A stretch of 64,000 nucleotides of DNA, taken from assembly GCA_003507655.1 (NCBI GenBank), contig DNUZ01000010.1, positions 33,464-97,463 on the forward strand. Reading direction: 5' to 3'. Made by a program: the position numbers and the translations under genes. This DNA comes from Lachnospiraceae bacterium. Lineage in GTDB: Bacteria > Bacillota > Clostridia > Lachnospirales > Lachnospiraceae. The notes under the pieces were generated by a model. It was not told the origin of the DNA. It made no database searches and saw only the letters and a program-made list of their open reading frames with translations. Shown here in pieces: positions 7,173 through 16,185 of the stretch; the first letter of the stretch is position 1; each line of letters begins with the position of its first letter.

Positions 7173-8531
7173 ATGAGAAAAAGTAATTTTGAAGCTGATA
7201 CAAATATGACAGATATGGTCTGCGATTTTTTGATCGGGATTGCTGTGGTCATATTGAGTTATCTGTTTTTTGGCAGAAGTGGGGAGTTTTCCCGCTTTTT
7301 CTGTTATGGTTTTGCATTTTCCGTTATTTTTATCTTAGAAAAAAAGGACGCAGGCTTGTATGACAGGACAAGATTTTTCTATATAGACAGAACCATTAAA
7401 AAAGTGACGTTTTCGTGGATGGTTGCCGGGGGTATTTTGCTTCTTTGCATACTTCCGAGCGGAGAAATAAAGCAGGACAGAAAAGCCTTGATCTTCTGTG
7501 CGATACTGTTCTACATCCTGTTTGTGATGATCGCATTGGCAAGGAGGATGCAGAGTCAGAACCGTAACCAGACAAGAACGCTTTTAGTCGGAAACTGTGA
7601 GGAATATGAAAAATTTCGTCATTTTTTAAAAAAGACAAATCTGAATCTGAATATCGTCGGATATGTTGGCGATGGAGAAGAGCCGGAATATGTAGGCACC
7701 ATGGAGAATTTAGAAGAACTGATCCGTGAGTATGCGGTGGAGCAGGTGTTTTTCATGCAGAATATCAAAAATCAGGATTACAGAGGACAGATCGCGCTCT
7801 GTTCCCGTATGGGTGTCAGTGCAAGTATCGTCATGGATCTGTACCAGTCAAATTATGGTGACAGCTATGTCAATGCACTCGGAACTTATCCGGTAATTAC
7901 ATACCATACCGTAACACTCAATGTATATAAACGCAGTATTAAGAGAAGTATGGATATCATCGGAAGTCTGGTGGGGATCATTTTAAGTTCTCCGATTATG
8001 TTAATTGCTGCGATCGCAATTAAGTTAGACTCTCCGGGACCTGTTATTTTTAAGCAGACACGCGTGGGCAAGAACGGAAGACATTTTACAATCTATAAGT
8101 TCAGGACCATGTGTCAGGATGCAGAAAAGAAAAAGGCAGAACTGCAAAAAGAGAATGAAGTGAAGAGTGATCTGATGTTTAAGATGGAAAATGATCCGAG
8201 GATCACGAAAGTAGGAGCATTTTTAAGAAAGACCAGTATTGATGAACTGCCACAGTTTTTTAATATCCTTTTAGGAGATATGAGCCTGGTGGGAACACGT
8301 CCGCCGACATTAGACGAGGTGCAGAAATATCGTGCGGATCACTGGCGCAGGATCAGTATTAAACCGGGACTGACCGGAATGTGGCAGGTCAGTGGAAGAA
8401 GTCAGATCACATCATTTGATGAGATTGTAAAGCTGGATGTCAGCTATATTGATGAGTGGAGCTTAGGACTGGATATCAAGATTTTGATCAAGACAGTCTT
8501 TGTGGTACTGAAAAGAAAAGGTGCTTATTAA
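7173..8531 (+). CDS. Polyprenyl-phosphate hexose-1-phosphate transferase (EPS priming enzyme)
   Basis: 452 residues. Four to five N-terminal transmembrane helices (to about residue 125) are followed by a nucleotide-sugar-binding-like region (TLLVGN...VGYVGD), another helix near 260 and a C-terminal bacterial sugar transferase domain (about 250-452). Family landmarks are KRSMDIIGS, IKLDSPGPVIFKQTRVG, FTIYKFRTM, SIDELPQFFNIL, MSLVGTRPP and PGLTGMWQVSGR. Enzymes of this WbaP/CpsE type transfer a sugar phosphate to undecaprenyl phosphate, the first step of repeat-unit assembly. This opens the EPS block. The ribosome-binding site is AGGAGAGG. Confidence 0.92.
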   Translation: MRKSNFEADTNMTDMVCDFLIGIAVVILSYLFFGRSGEFSRFFCYGFAFSVIFILEKKDAGLYDRTRFFYIDRTIKKVTFSWMVAGGILLLCILPSGEIKQDRKALIFCAILFYILFVMIALARRMQSQNRNQTRTLLVGNCEEYEKFRHFLKKTNLNLNIVGYVGDGEEPEYVGTMENLEELIREYAVEQVFFMQNIKNQDYRGQIALCSRMGVSASIVMDLYQSNYGDSYVNALGTYPVITYHTVTLNVYKRSIKRSMDIIGSLVGIILSSPIMLIAAIAIKLDSPGPVIFKQTRVGKNGRHFTIYKFRTMCQDAEKKKAELQKENEVKSDLMFKMENDPRITKVGAFLRKTSIDELPQFFNILLGDMSLVGTRPPTLDEVQKYRADHWRRISIKPGLTGMWQVSGRSQITSFDEIVKLDVSYIDEWSLGLDIKILIKTVFVVLKRKGAY

Positions 8532-8549
8532 GAGCAGAAGGAGGCAATG

Positions 8550-9272
8550 ATGGGGAAAAAAGCGGTAGAGCTGTATCGCTGTAAGAATCAGCATGTTACA
8601 GACGCATATGATAAGGCGGTATTTAATATTTGTCTGCAAAGAGAAAAAAACGGCTATAAATCCTTCCATTTATGCGGATGTGAGCCGGGAGTAGGTACGA
8701 CCTCCGTGGTAATGGAGCTTGCAATCTCATTATCCTGTGCAGGCTGGAAAACCGTGATCTTAGACGGAGACTTACGAAAAGGAAATAATTACAAACGTCT
8801 GAATGCAGATAATAAAAAAGGATTGGCAGATTATGTCCGGGGAGATATTGGAAAAAAAGATATGATATATAAGACGAACTGGCCACTGTTAGACTATATC
8901 CCATGTGGAACTATCAACGGAGAGAATCCGCTGCATCTTTTATATGCATCTAAAATGGCAGAAGTCATGGAAATATTAGAAAAGAAATATGACTTTGTAC
9001 TCATTGATGTACCGTCTGTCAACAGCTCCGTAGATGCAAATATTTTTGCCGTAAAGTCGGATGCAACGATCATGGTTACGGCAATGGACGGTTCTTCTAA
9101 AAAATGTTTAGAAGATGCCTATGAGGAACTGATCGCAAACAGTGCAAATGTTGTCGGAGTGATCGAAAATAAGATCAGTATGGAAGAATACAAACGTTAT
9201 CTGAAGGATTATGACTATTTTGACAAGAAGAAGTTCGTAAAGAACCGAAAGGAGAAATATGAGGCAGATTAA
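8550..9272 (+). CDS. CpsD/CapB-type BY-kinase-like ATPase with an altered P-loop
   Basis: 240 residues from the second of two adjacent ATGs, which has better spacing from AAGGAGG (8538-8544). ParA/MinD-like fold of bacterial tyrosine kinases that pair with Wzz proteins to set polysaccharide length. Walker A' is VILDGDLRKG and Walker B is FVLIDVPS. The Walker A segment reads EPGVGTTSV, so the catalytic Lys of GK[ST] is replaced by Thr50. The C-terminal tail is Tyr-rich (EEYKRYLKDYDYFDKK), like autophosphorylated BY-kinase tails. Its partner is probably the Wzz-like protein at 10322. Whether it can hydrolyse ATP or act as a kinase is uncertain. Confidence 0.85.
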   Translation: MGKKAVELYRCKNQHVTDAYDKAVFNICLQREKNGYKSFHLCGCEPGVGTTSVVMELAISLSCAGWKTVILDGDLRKGNNYKRLNADNKKGLADYVRGDIGKKDMIYKTNWPLLDYIPCGTINGENPLHLLYASKMAEVMEILEKKYDFVLIDVPSVNSSVDANIFAVKSDATIMVTAMDGSSKKCLEDAYEELIANSANVVGVIENKISMEEYKRYLKDYDYFDKKKFVKNRKEKYEAD

Positions 9273-10329
9273 GAAGATCATTGGAGGAATGTTGTGCTGT
9301 GTACTGATCACGGGATTGTTTTCTGTGCCGGTTGATGCAAGTAAGAAAAAAGCTGCAACAACAGATACGGAAACAACAGAAACGGATACGACAAAGCAGG
9401 ATGACAAGGACAAGAAAGAGACAAGCACAACTACAACGCGTGTAACAAGCAGTGCAAAACCAAAAGACGGTGAGATTTCTAAGGTGATCGTTGAGTCCTA
9501 TGAGATTGAGGGAGATACTTCACCGGGAGATGAGTTTACCATTAAGGTAACGATACAGAATACCAGCAGCCAGTTTGATGCAAAGGATATCGTTGGATTT
9601 ATGTATTTCCCAAACGGTGGTCTTTATATCCAGAACGGTGAGGCAAATGAGAAGTTCTGTGCCGTTCTTGCACCGGGAGAAACCACGGTATTAGAGTACA
9701 AATTAGGCGTGGCAGAGACTTGTTTAGATGACACGGCGTTGATCGAATTAGATATTGACTATTTCAGTAATAATAATGCCAATGTAACGAATGCCAACTT
9801 CACACCGGCAATTGTACAGAGCGGTGATCTGTCTATAGATCTCTTGTCTGTAGCAAAAAGTGTGGAAAATGGTACGAAGCTGTTAGTCAGCACCCGGTAT
9901 GAGAACAAAGGGGAAAAAGACATTAAAAAAGTCATCATGCATGTGACCGGAAGTGTCAAGGGCGGAAAAGCCGATATCAAGTTTGACGAAATTGATGCAG
10001 GCAAGGTTCAGACAAAAGAAGGGTTTGTGGAGTTAGAAGGCTCCGGCATGCAGCAGATCAAAGTTTATTTTACCTATGAAGATTCCAAGGGCAACCATTA
10101 TAAGACGAAAGAGCAGACTTTTAAGGTGGAGATTACCCAGAAGGGTGTCAAAGAGAGCAAGTCAAGGATCAAGAAATTTATTGATGAGATTAGCAATCCA
10201 TTCTGCTTAACGATGATAGCGGCAGCAGTGGTGTGTCTTGTGATCGTATTGTTATTTGTACTGGATAAGAGCCACAAATCAAAGCTCAGTAAGCGGAAAA
10301 AGAGAAGAAAGGAAGATCGTGATGAATAA
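9259..10329 (+). CDS. Membrane-anchored extracellular CARDB-like protein of the EPS cluster
   Basis: 356 residues, overlapping the kinase-like gene by 14 bases. Signal peptide (KKIIGGMLCCVLITGLFSVPVDAS) is followed by a Thr/Lys/Asp-rich linker (about 29-70). Two beta-rich domains follow, with Ig-like phrasing (SPGDEFTIKVTIQNTSSQFDAKD; LLVSTRYENKGEKDIKK). A C-terminal transmembrane helix (about 317-339) and a strongly basic cytoplasmic tail end the protein. The topology places the domains outside the cell, tethered at the membrane. Related CARDB/COG1361-like proteins occur beside Wzz/BY-kinase pairs in Clostridia. A scaffold role in polymer export is only an inference from position. Confidence 0.65.
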   Translation: MRQIKKIIGGMLCCVLITGLFSVPVDASKKKAATTDTETTETDTTKQDDKDKKETSTTTTRVTSSAKPKDGEISKVIVESYEIEGDTSPGDEFTIKVTIQNTSSQFDAKDIVGFMYFPNGGLYIQNGEANEKFCAVLAPGETTVLEYKLGVAETCLDDTALIELDIDYFSNNNANVTNANFTPAIVQSGDLSIDLLSVAKSVENGTKLLVSTRYENKGEKDIKKVIMHVTGSVKGGKADIKFDEIDAGKVQTKEGFVELEGSGMQQIKVYFTYEDSKGNHYKTKEQTFKVEITQKGVKESKSRIKKFIDEISNPFCLTMIAAAVVCLVIVLLFVLDKSHKSKLSKRKKRRKEDRDE

Positions 10330-11026
10330 TAAGCGTTTGATAGAAATTGATGTACGCAGATGTTTAAAGGCATTAAAAACACATCTGTCCTGGATCTTTA
10401 TGTCGGCAATCCTGTTTCTTGCAATCGGAATCGTATTTGCACTTGCCACCGAAGAAAAACAGGATATGTATAAGGCGTCCTCCAGTGTGTACTGTATTAC
10501 AGAGGGTGGAGATTATTCAACGACTTATGATAGTACCAAGCTGATGATGACCTATGCAGAGATCGGAAAGAGCCAGACGGTCTTAGAGAGAGCCAATCAG
10601 ATCATGGGTAACCGTTATGAGAGCACACAGGATATTTTAGATTTAGTGGATATTGATTATGACGAGAGTGCAGTGATCGAATCCGCATTGCTCCGTGTGA
10701 ATGCTGTCGGACCGGATAAAGATGAAGTGGTAGAGGTTGCAAATGCCGTAGCAGAAGCCTTTGTAATTGAGATGTCAAACATTACGGAGAACGGAGATGC
10801 AAGAATCTTAGACAAGGCAAAATTTGCAGAAAAAGAAGTAAATGCACAGAAGAATATTTTAAAAGTTGTCGCAATCTTTGCCATAGGAGGTGCCGTGCTC
10901 ATGTGTATCTATCTGGTATTGAGAGAGATTTTCTCAAACAAGTTAGTAACGGTAAAAGACGGAACCCTCTATGGAAAGATCAATATCATTGGTGTCATAC
11001 CGGATTTTAACAATACGGATGATTAA
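10322..11026 (+). CDS. Wzz/YveK-type chain-length determinant, membrane protein
   Basis: 234 residues from ATG 10322, which follows AAGGAAG and overlaps the previous stop by 8 bases; an upstream in-frame ATG would lie deep inside that gene. Topology is that of polysaccharide co-polymerases: cytoplasmic N-terminus, helix at about 22-42, extracellular domain (KASSSVYC...NITENGD), second helix at about 185-203, and a short cytoplasmic tail. The extracellular part is short and lacks a long coiled coil. It would partner the CpsD-like ATPase two genes upstream. The stop overlaps by 4 bases with the convergent metallophosphoesterase gene, so both transcripts meet here without a clear terminator. Confidence 0.8.
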   Translation: MNNKRLIEIDVRRCLKALKTHLSWIFMSAILFLAIGIVFALATEEKQDMYKASSSVYCITEGGDYSTTYDSTKLMMTYAEIGKSQTVLERANQIMGNRYESTQDILDLVDIDYDESAVIESALLRVNAVGPDKDEVVEVANAVAEAFVIEMSNITENGDARILDKAKFAEKEVNAQKNILKVVAIFAIGGAVLMCIYLVLREIFSNKLVTVKDGTLYGKINIIGVIPDFNNTDD

Positions 11027-11859
11027 GGATTTAATTTAATGACCACTAATTCCGGTGGATTGTTAAAACGCGGAATGGAGGCATCTCCAAGTCCACGGCT
11101 TGAGATCAGGGTGGCATCACCGATGGTATATTCGCCTCCGGCATATTCCGGGAAGAATGTACCATCATTTCCAAAAATTCCGCCCCAGATTGGGAGTCGG
11201 ACAATGCCGCCATGTGCGTGGCCGGAGAGGATCAGATCATAGTGATATGGTGCAATCTCTTTAAAGTTATCACTTCCATGATAAAGAAGAATGTCAAAAT
11301 CTTTGTCAGAAGCGATCGGAAGGGAGTCGGTCAAGTACTGTGAAAAGTATTGTCTGCCATACAGAGTAATGGACTGACCGCCCTTTTTTAATTTTACCGA
11401 ATCATTATCCAAGTCAGTGACACCGTATTTTTGAAAGAGAGCTAAAAGCTCCTGATACTGGGTTGCAGCAAGAGAGGTAAGCTCATGATTTCCGGTAACA
11501 AAATAGATCGGTGCAAGGTCTTTGATCCCTTTTAAAAGGTCTTCAACACTGCTGATGGAATCGTGGTCTTCATCTACGATATCACCGGTCAGTGCAATCA
11601 TGTCCGGTTTGGCAGCTTTTATTTTTGAGATCAGTTCTGACTGGTTTTTGCCGAAATTTTTGCAGTGGAGGTCAGAAATCTGTACAATCGTGTAATCGGA
11701 AAATGCCGATGGGATTTTTTTATTATGATAATTGTAAGTTGTGACAGTCAAAGGAGTCTGCAGGCCGTGATAAATATAAACGGCAAGACACGCAAGCAGC
11801 ACAAAAACAATGAGTGATATCATTCTGGATTTTACTTTCGATCTGGATTTTTTACTCAT
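11023..11859 (-). CDS. Membrane-anchored calcineurin-like metallophosphoesterase (YkuE/YaeI-like)
   Basis: 278 residues from the ATG at 11859, with AGGAGG 6 bases upstream; a longer frame to 11928 would overlap the divergent glycosyltransferase start. A basic N-terminus and one transmembrane helix (about 12-30) anchor an external domain with the binuclear metal motifs: QISDLHCKNFG, ALTGDIVDEDH, VTGNHE, LLYHGSD and LSGHAHGG. Related proteins include lipid pyrophosphohydrolases and UndPP-related phosphatases. The gene interrupts the two EPS blocks on the opposite strand, which makes a lipid-carrier role attractive but unproven. Confidence 0.88.
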   Translation of the reverse strand: MSKKSRSKVKSRMISLIVFVLLACLAVYIYHGLQTPLTVTTYNYHNKKIPSAFSDYTIVQISDLHCKNFGKNQSELISKIKAAKPDMIALTGDIVDEDHDSISSVEDLLKGIKDLAPIYFVTGNHELTSLAATQYQELLALFQKYGVTDLDNDSVKLKKGGQSITLYGRQYFSQYLTDSLPIASDKDFDILLYHGSDNFKEIAPYHYDLILSGHAHGGIVRLPIWGGIFGNDGTFFPEYAGGEYTIGDATLISSRGLGDASIPRFNNPPELVVIKLNP

Positions 11860-11927
11860 ATGAAACCTCCTGAAAACTAGGTGTATCATATCATAGCTAT
11901 GGTCAAAATACAAGGTGAGGGAAAACA

Positions 11928-12998
11928 ATGAAAAAAAAGATATTATACATAGCAGAGGCCTTTGGCGGCGGTGTATTTACCTATTTTACGGAGCTGGCAA
12001 ATGCAGTCGCCGAAGAATATGAAGTACTGATCGCTTATGCGAAAAGAGCAGAGACACCGGAAAATTTTGAACGTTTTTTCCGCTCAGATATCCGTTTCGT
12101 GGAGATTTTGCATTTTCAAAGAAGCGTGAATCCCCTGCAAGATTTTAAAGCCATGCAGGAAATCCGTCATTTAGTGCGGGAATATGACCCGGATATCATC
12201 CATCTTCATTCCTCTAAGGCAGGTTTTTGCGGAAGAATGGCGATTAACTGTAAAAAACACAGAGTCTATTATACACCGCATGGCTATGCTTTTTTAAAAC
12301 AGGATGATTCTGCCCTCAAAAGAAAGATTTATTTTTTAGCAGAAAAGGTTCTCTCCATGAGCCATGCAAAGGTGATCGGTGTATCCAAAGGAGAATATGA
12401 GGAAGCATTAAAACTTACAAAAAATGCAATGTATATCAACAACGGAATTGATATTACAAAGATCCCAAAGAGCGGTAAAAAAGAATTTGACAGGGAGCAT
12501 CCGGTCATCTGTACTTTAGGAAGGATCAGCTTTCCAAAGAATCCATCGATGTTTAACCGGATCGCAGAGTCATTTCCTGAATGGAAATTTATCTGGATCG
12601 GGGATGGAGATCTGCGGAGTGAATTGACCGCATCGAATATTGAGATCACCGGCTGGATGGACAGAGAGGAAGCCACAGAACAGCTTGCAAGAGCAGATGT
12701 TTTTCTGATCCCCTCCCTTTGGGAAGGACTTCCGGTGGCACTTTTAGAGGCAATGTATCAGGAAAAGCTCTGTATTGCCAGTCGTGTCATTGGAAACCGG
12801 GATGTGATGATCAATGGGGAAAATGGATTTTTAGCAGACTGTTATGAGGATTATGTACGGATCTTAAAGGACGTTTCAAGTGGTAAGATTCCGGTGGAAG
12901 AGATACAAAAAAGAGCAAAACAGGATGTGGTGGAGTCCTATAGCACCACGAAGATGTGTGGAGAATATTTGCGTGTTTACAGAGAGGATACGAAATGA
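11928..12998 (+). CDS. GT4-family glycosyltransferase (EPS)
   Basis: 356 residues, first gene of the second EPS operon, with GGTGAGGG before the ATG. GT-B fold. The N-terminal domain opens KKILYIAEAFGGGVFTYFTELANA and contains HLHSSKAGFCGR and YTPHGYAF. The C-terminal nucleotide-sugar domain has CTLGRISFPKN and the E-x7-E signature (SLWEGLPVALLEAMYQ). It should add a sugar to the lipid-linked repeat unit. The donor sugar cannot be inferred. The stop overlaps the next start (ATGA). Confidence 0.9.
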   Translation: MKKKILYIAEAFGGGVFTYFTELANAVAEEYEVLIAYAKRAETPENFERFFRSDIRFVEILHFQRSVNPLQDFKAMQEIRHLVREYDPDIIHLHSSKAGFCGRMAINCKKHRVYYTPHGYAFLKQDDSALKRKIYFLAEKVLSMSHAKVIGVSKGEYEEALKLTKNAMYINNGIDITKIPKSGKKEFDREHPVICTLGRISFPKNPSMFNRIAESFPEWKFIWIGDGDLRSELTASNIEITGWMDREEATEQLARADVFLIPSLWEGLPVALLEAMYQEKLCIASRVIGNRDVMINGENGFLADCYEDYVRILKDVSSGKIPVEEIQKRAKQDVVESYSTTKMCGEYLRVYREDTK

Positions 12999-13981
12999 GT
13001 CAGAGTTTGATCAGTGTAATTGTTCCGGTTTATAACGTCAAAGAATATCTGAATACCTGTGTGGAGAGTATTCTAAACCAGACCCATGAAAATTTAGAGG
13101 TTATTTTAGTGGATGACGGGTCTACCGATGGCAGCGGAGAAATCTGCGATTCTTATGCAAAGACCGATACCAGGGTACAGGTGCTGCATACCAAAAACGG
13201 CGGACAGGCGGCGGCTAGAAACCGTGGAATTGAGGTCTGCAAAGGAGAATATCTGACGTTTATAGACAGCGATGATTCCATGGAGCCGGAATTGATAGAA
13301 ACGCTGTATCTTGCACAGAAAAAGAGCGGTGCGAATCTGGTATCCTGCCGCTGGAGAAATGTCTATGAAGATGGCAGAATCGAGAGAAGCAGTGGTCAGA
13401 CCAACGGAAGTGTAACCGTTGGCAAAGAGGAAGCCTTAAGACGGATGCTTTATCAGATCGATACCGATGTCTGTGTCTGGGCAAAGCTGTATCAGAGAGA
13501 TTTATTTAAGAGTCTGCGTTTTGAAGAGGGAAAAATCTATGAGGATTTTGCCATTATGTTTCCGATATTAGAACAGACCAAAAAGGTTACTTTTTTAGGC
13601 TATGACGGTTATTGCTATTTACAGCGGAGTGCCGGAACCATGCGGCAGAGTTTTCACCGAAAAAAAATGGCACTGATCGACTACGCGGAAGTCATGTATC
13701 GGCACATCAGTACAGTTTATCCAAAGCTGGCAGAAGCGGCGGCATACCGTGCGGTAAGAGCGGATTTTAACATCTATTTACAGATTCCGAGAACGGCAGA
13801 ATACAAAGAGGAACGAAAAAGAGTCGAAAACTGCATCAAAAAGTACCGCAAAACCGTGTTAAGAGACCAGTATGCAGGCTTTGGAACCAAGGCACCATTG
13901 CTTTGTACCTTGATCAGTTTCGGACTGGTTTACCGGTTAAAGGATATGAAAAAATTAGGAAAGAGGCAGGGACAGATATGA
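12995..13981 (+). CDS. GT2-family glycosyltransferase (EPS)
   Basis: 328 residues from the ATG that overlaps the preceding TGA. GT-A fold: SLISVIVPVYNVKEYLNTCVESILNQT, ILVDDGSTDGSGEICD, the metal-binding TFIDSDDSMEP, and the acceptor-side VWAKLYQRDLF...GKIYEDF. Basic C-terminus without a transmembrane segment. Typical of EpsJ/EpsH-like transferases acting on cytoplasmic lipid-linked oligosaccharide. It is translationally coupled to both neighbours by 4-base overlaps. Confidence 0.92.
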   Translation: MSQSLISVIVPVYNVKEYLNTCVESILNQTHENLEVILVDDGSTDGSGEICDSYAKTDTRVQVLHTKNGGQAAARNRGIEVCKGEYLTFIDSDDSMEPELIETLYLAQKKSGANLVSCRWRNVYEDGRIERSSGQTNGSVTVGKEEALRRMLYQIDTDVCVWAKLYQRDLFKSLRFEEGKIYEDFAIMFPILEQTKKVTFLGYDGYCYLQRSAGTMRQSFHRKKMALIDYAEVMYRHISTVYPKLAEAAAYRAVRADFNIYLQIPRTAEYKEERKRVENCIKKYRKTVLRDQYAGFGTKAPLLCTLISFGLVYRLKDMKKLGKRQGQI

Positions 13982-15105
13982 AAAAGAGAATTGCACATAT
14001 TGCAGGCGGCTTAACAACCGGTGGTGTAGAAGCTGTGATCTATAACTATTTTTCTAAAATAGACCGTAAGGACTATGAGCTGTATTATATTACCTATGAT
14101 ACACCCGATCCGGCGGTAAAAAAGAAATTTGAGGATATCGGATTTCATGTCTATGAGGTAACGAAAAAGAAGGAAAACCTTAAAAAGAGCTGCAAAGAGG
14201 TTTATACGATCTTAAAAGAGAACCACATTAATATTGTACATTCCCATATGACCTTAATGTCGTTTGTGACCTCTTTTTTAGGCAAACTCTGTGGAATTAA
14301 GGTGCGGATCGCTCATTCCCATTTAGCGTTATACCCGACAGGGATCAAGAAGCCGGTCTATGCATTTTTTAAGTTCTGCACCAGAGTGACTTCTACCGAT
14401 TATATGGCATGCGGAAAAAAAGCAGGAGAATATCTCTACGGTAAGGCAAATATGAAAAACGGCAGAGTACGGATCATGAATAATGCCATTGATACTGAAA
14501 AATATGCATACAACGAAGAGATACGGAATAAGAAACGCGAGGAGCTTCAGATCGGTGACCGTTTTTGTATCGGACATGTCGGCAGATTTGCAGAGCAGAA
14601 AAATCATGCATATTTAATTGACATTTTTTATGAGGTTCATAAAAAGAAAGAGGATGCGGTTCTGCTTTTAGTCGGTGACGGGCCGTTACAGGAAGATGTA
14701 AAAGCCAGGGTACATCAGTATGGCTTAGACGATGCGGTTATTTTTGCAGGCTCAAGGGATGATGTGGGAGAACTGTATCAGGCAATGGATTTATTTGTAC
14801 TTCCGTCTTTATTCGAAGGACTTGCACTGGTATTAGTTGAGACACAATGTGCCGGATTGAGGATTCTGGTATCGGATGCCGTAACAGATGAGATCAAGAT
14901 GACAGACCGCATGGAATATCTTCCATTGCATGATAAAAAGGTATGGGTCAATAAGATCCTTTCTATGACAGAAGAGATCAAAGAAGAAAATCTTGCATTA
15001 CGGAGCAGGGGAAGAGAAGAAGTAGCGAAAAGCGGTTATGATATTATGACCGAAGCAAAGAAGCTGGACCGGTTTTATGAAAAGAGACTGGAAGGACGGC
15101 GTTAG
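13978..15105 (+). CDS. GT4-family glycosyltransferase, EpsF-like
   Basis: 375 residues from ATG 13978, overlapping the previous TGA. Motifs: IAHIAGGLTTGGVEAVIYNYF at the start, VHSHMTLMSF, AHSHLALYP, IGHVGRFAEQKNH, LLLVGDGPL and the C-terminal LPSLFEGLALVLVETQ. The overall plan matches Bacillus EpsF-type transferases. The substrate is unknown. It is followed after 9 bases by the EpsG-like gene. Confidence 0.9.
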   Translation: MKKRIAHIAGGLTTGGVEAVIYNYFSKIDRKDYELYYITYDTPDPAVKKKFEDIGFHVYEVTKKKENLKKSCKEVYTILKENHINIVHSHMTLMSFVTSFLGKLCGIKVRIAHSHLALYPTGIKKPVYAFFKFCTRVTSTDYMACGKKAGEYLYGKANMKNGRVRIMNNAIDTEKYAYNEEIRNKKREELQIGDRFCIGHVGRFAEQKNHAYLIDIFYEVHKKKEDAVLLLVGDGPLQEDVKARVHQYGLDDAVIFAGSRDDVGELYQAMDLFVLPSLFEGLALVLVETQCAGLRILVSDAVTDEIKMTDRMEYLPLHDKKVWVNKILSMTEEIKEENLALRSRGREEVAKSGYDIMTEAKKLDRFYEKRLEGRR

Positions 15106-15114
15106 GAGAAGGAT

Positions 15115-16173
15115 ATGGCAGTTTACATCATTATGACAATTATATCGATGCTGTTTGCCGGCTATGCACAGAATGTTAAGGAAGTGGAAAGTCTGGATTC
15201 CACCTACCGGATTCTCGGTGTGATGGCATTTTTACCATTTGCTGTTGTGTCGGCACTCCGTTATCAGGTCGGAACAGACTGGCCGATCTATAATGATTAT
15301 TTTCATTCAATCCCGGCAGGAGGCAAGAAATTTACGGAACCGTTGTTCAATCTGTTAAACCGTTTTCTGTATCATTTTACACAGAATTCATACATCTTGT
15401 TTGCCGTGGTAGCGGTACTTTTGCTGAGTTTTATGTTTTCGACCATTTTTCAGCAGTCAGAATATCTTCCGCTTAGTATTTTGATATTTGTTGTCAGTGG
15501 AGATTTCTTTAACTCACAGAACCAGATCCGTCAGATGCTCGCCACGGCAATCCTGTTGTATGCTTTAAAATATGTCTATGACAGAAACTGGAAGCACTAT
15601 TTTTTACTGTTACTCATTGCAGCGGGAATCCATATCAGCGCATTGCTGTTTGTACCGGTATATTTTATCTATGGAAAAAGGGTCAATATCAAAAAGCAGA
15701 TCATTGCCTACCTGATCCTTGGCATATCGGTGCCGATTTTAGGAAAACTGGTACTGCGTCTGATCTCTAAGACAAAGTACGGATGGTATATCGGTTCTAT
15801 GTATGATACGAATAACTTCTATCTGATCGGATTTGTGTTTACACTCTTTTTCTTAGCGATTTTTTATTACTATGTATATTGTAATCCGGAGCATGATGTA
15901 AAGTATGAGTTTTATGTAAACCTTTACTATTTAGCGGCGGTAACGGTCCTGTTTTCTTCCGTAGTGCCGCAGGCAGATCGTCTGATGAAGCTGTTTGCAT
16001 CTATTACCTGTTTAGCAGTTCCAAAGCTGGTATTCAGGGAAGAGGACCGCAATAAAAGGATTCTTTTGTATATGTTAGTAGTAGGGGCGTTTACGGTGAA
16101 ATTAGTTTATGATGTGTACAGAAACGGCTGGTATGATGCAGTACCGTATCAGACGATTTTTTCGACGCTGTAA
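15115..16173 (+). CDS. epsG: EpsG-family integral membrane protein, likely EPS polymerase
   Basis: 352 residues, about ten transmembrane helices. The EpsG hallmark region LRYQVGTDWPIYNDYF follows the first two helices, and FNSQNQIRQMLATAI and AAGIHISALLFVPVY are typical of the family. EpsG/Wzy-like proteins polymerise lipid-linked repeat units outside the membrane. AGGAGAAGG precedes the ATG. It is the only polymerase candidate in the two EPS blocks, which supports the assignment. Confidence 0.85.
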   Translation: MAVYIIMTIISMLFAGYAQNVKEVESLDSTYRILGVMAFLPFAVVSALRYQVGTDWPIYNDYFHSIPAGGKKFTEPLFNLLNRFLYHFTQNSYILFAVVAVLLLSFMFSTIFQQSEYLPLSILIFVVSGDFFNSQNQIRQMLATAILLYALKYVYDRNWKHYFLLLLIAAGIHISALLFVPVYFIYGKRVNIKKQIIAYLILGISVPILGKLVLRLISKTKYGWYIGSMYDTNNFYLIGFVFTLFFLAIFYYYVYCNPEHDVKYEFYVNLYYLAAVTVLFSSVVPQADRLMKLFASITCLAVPKLVFREEDRNKRILLYMLVVGAFTVKLVYDVYRNGWYDAVPYQTIFSTL

Positions 16174-16185
16174 GGAAATAGAATT

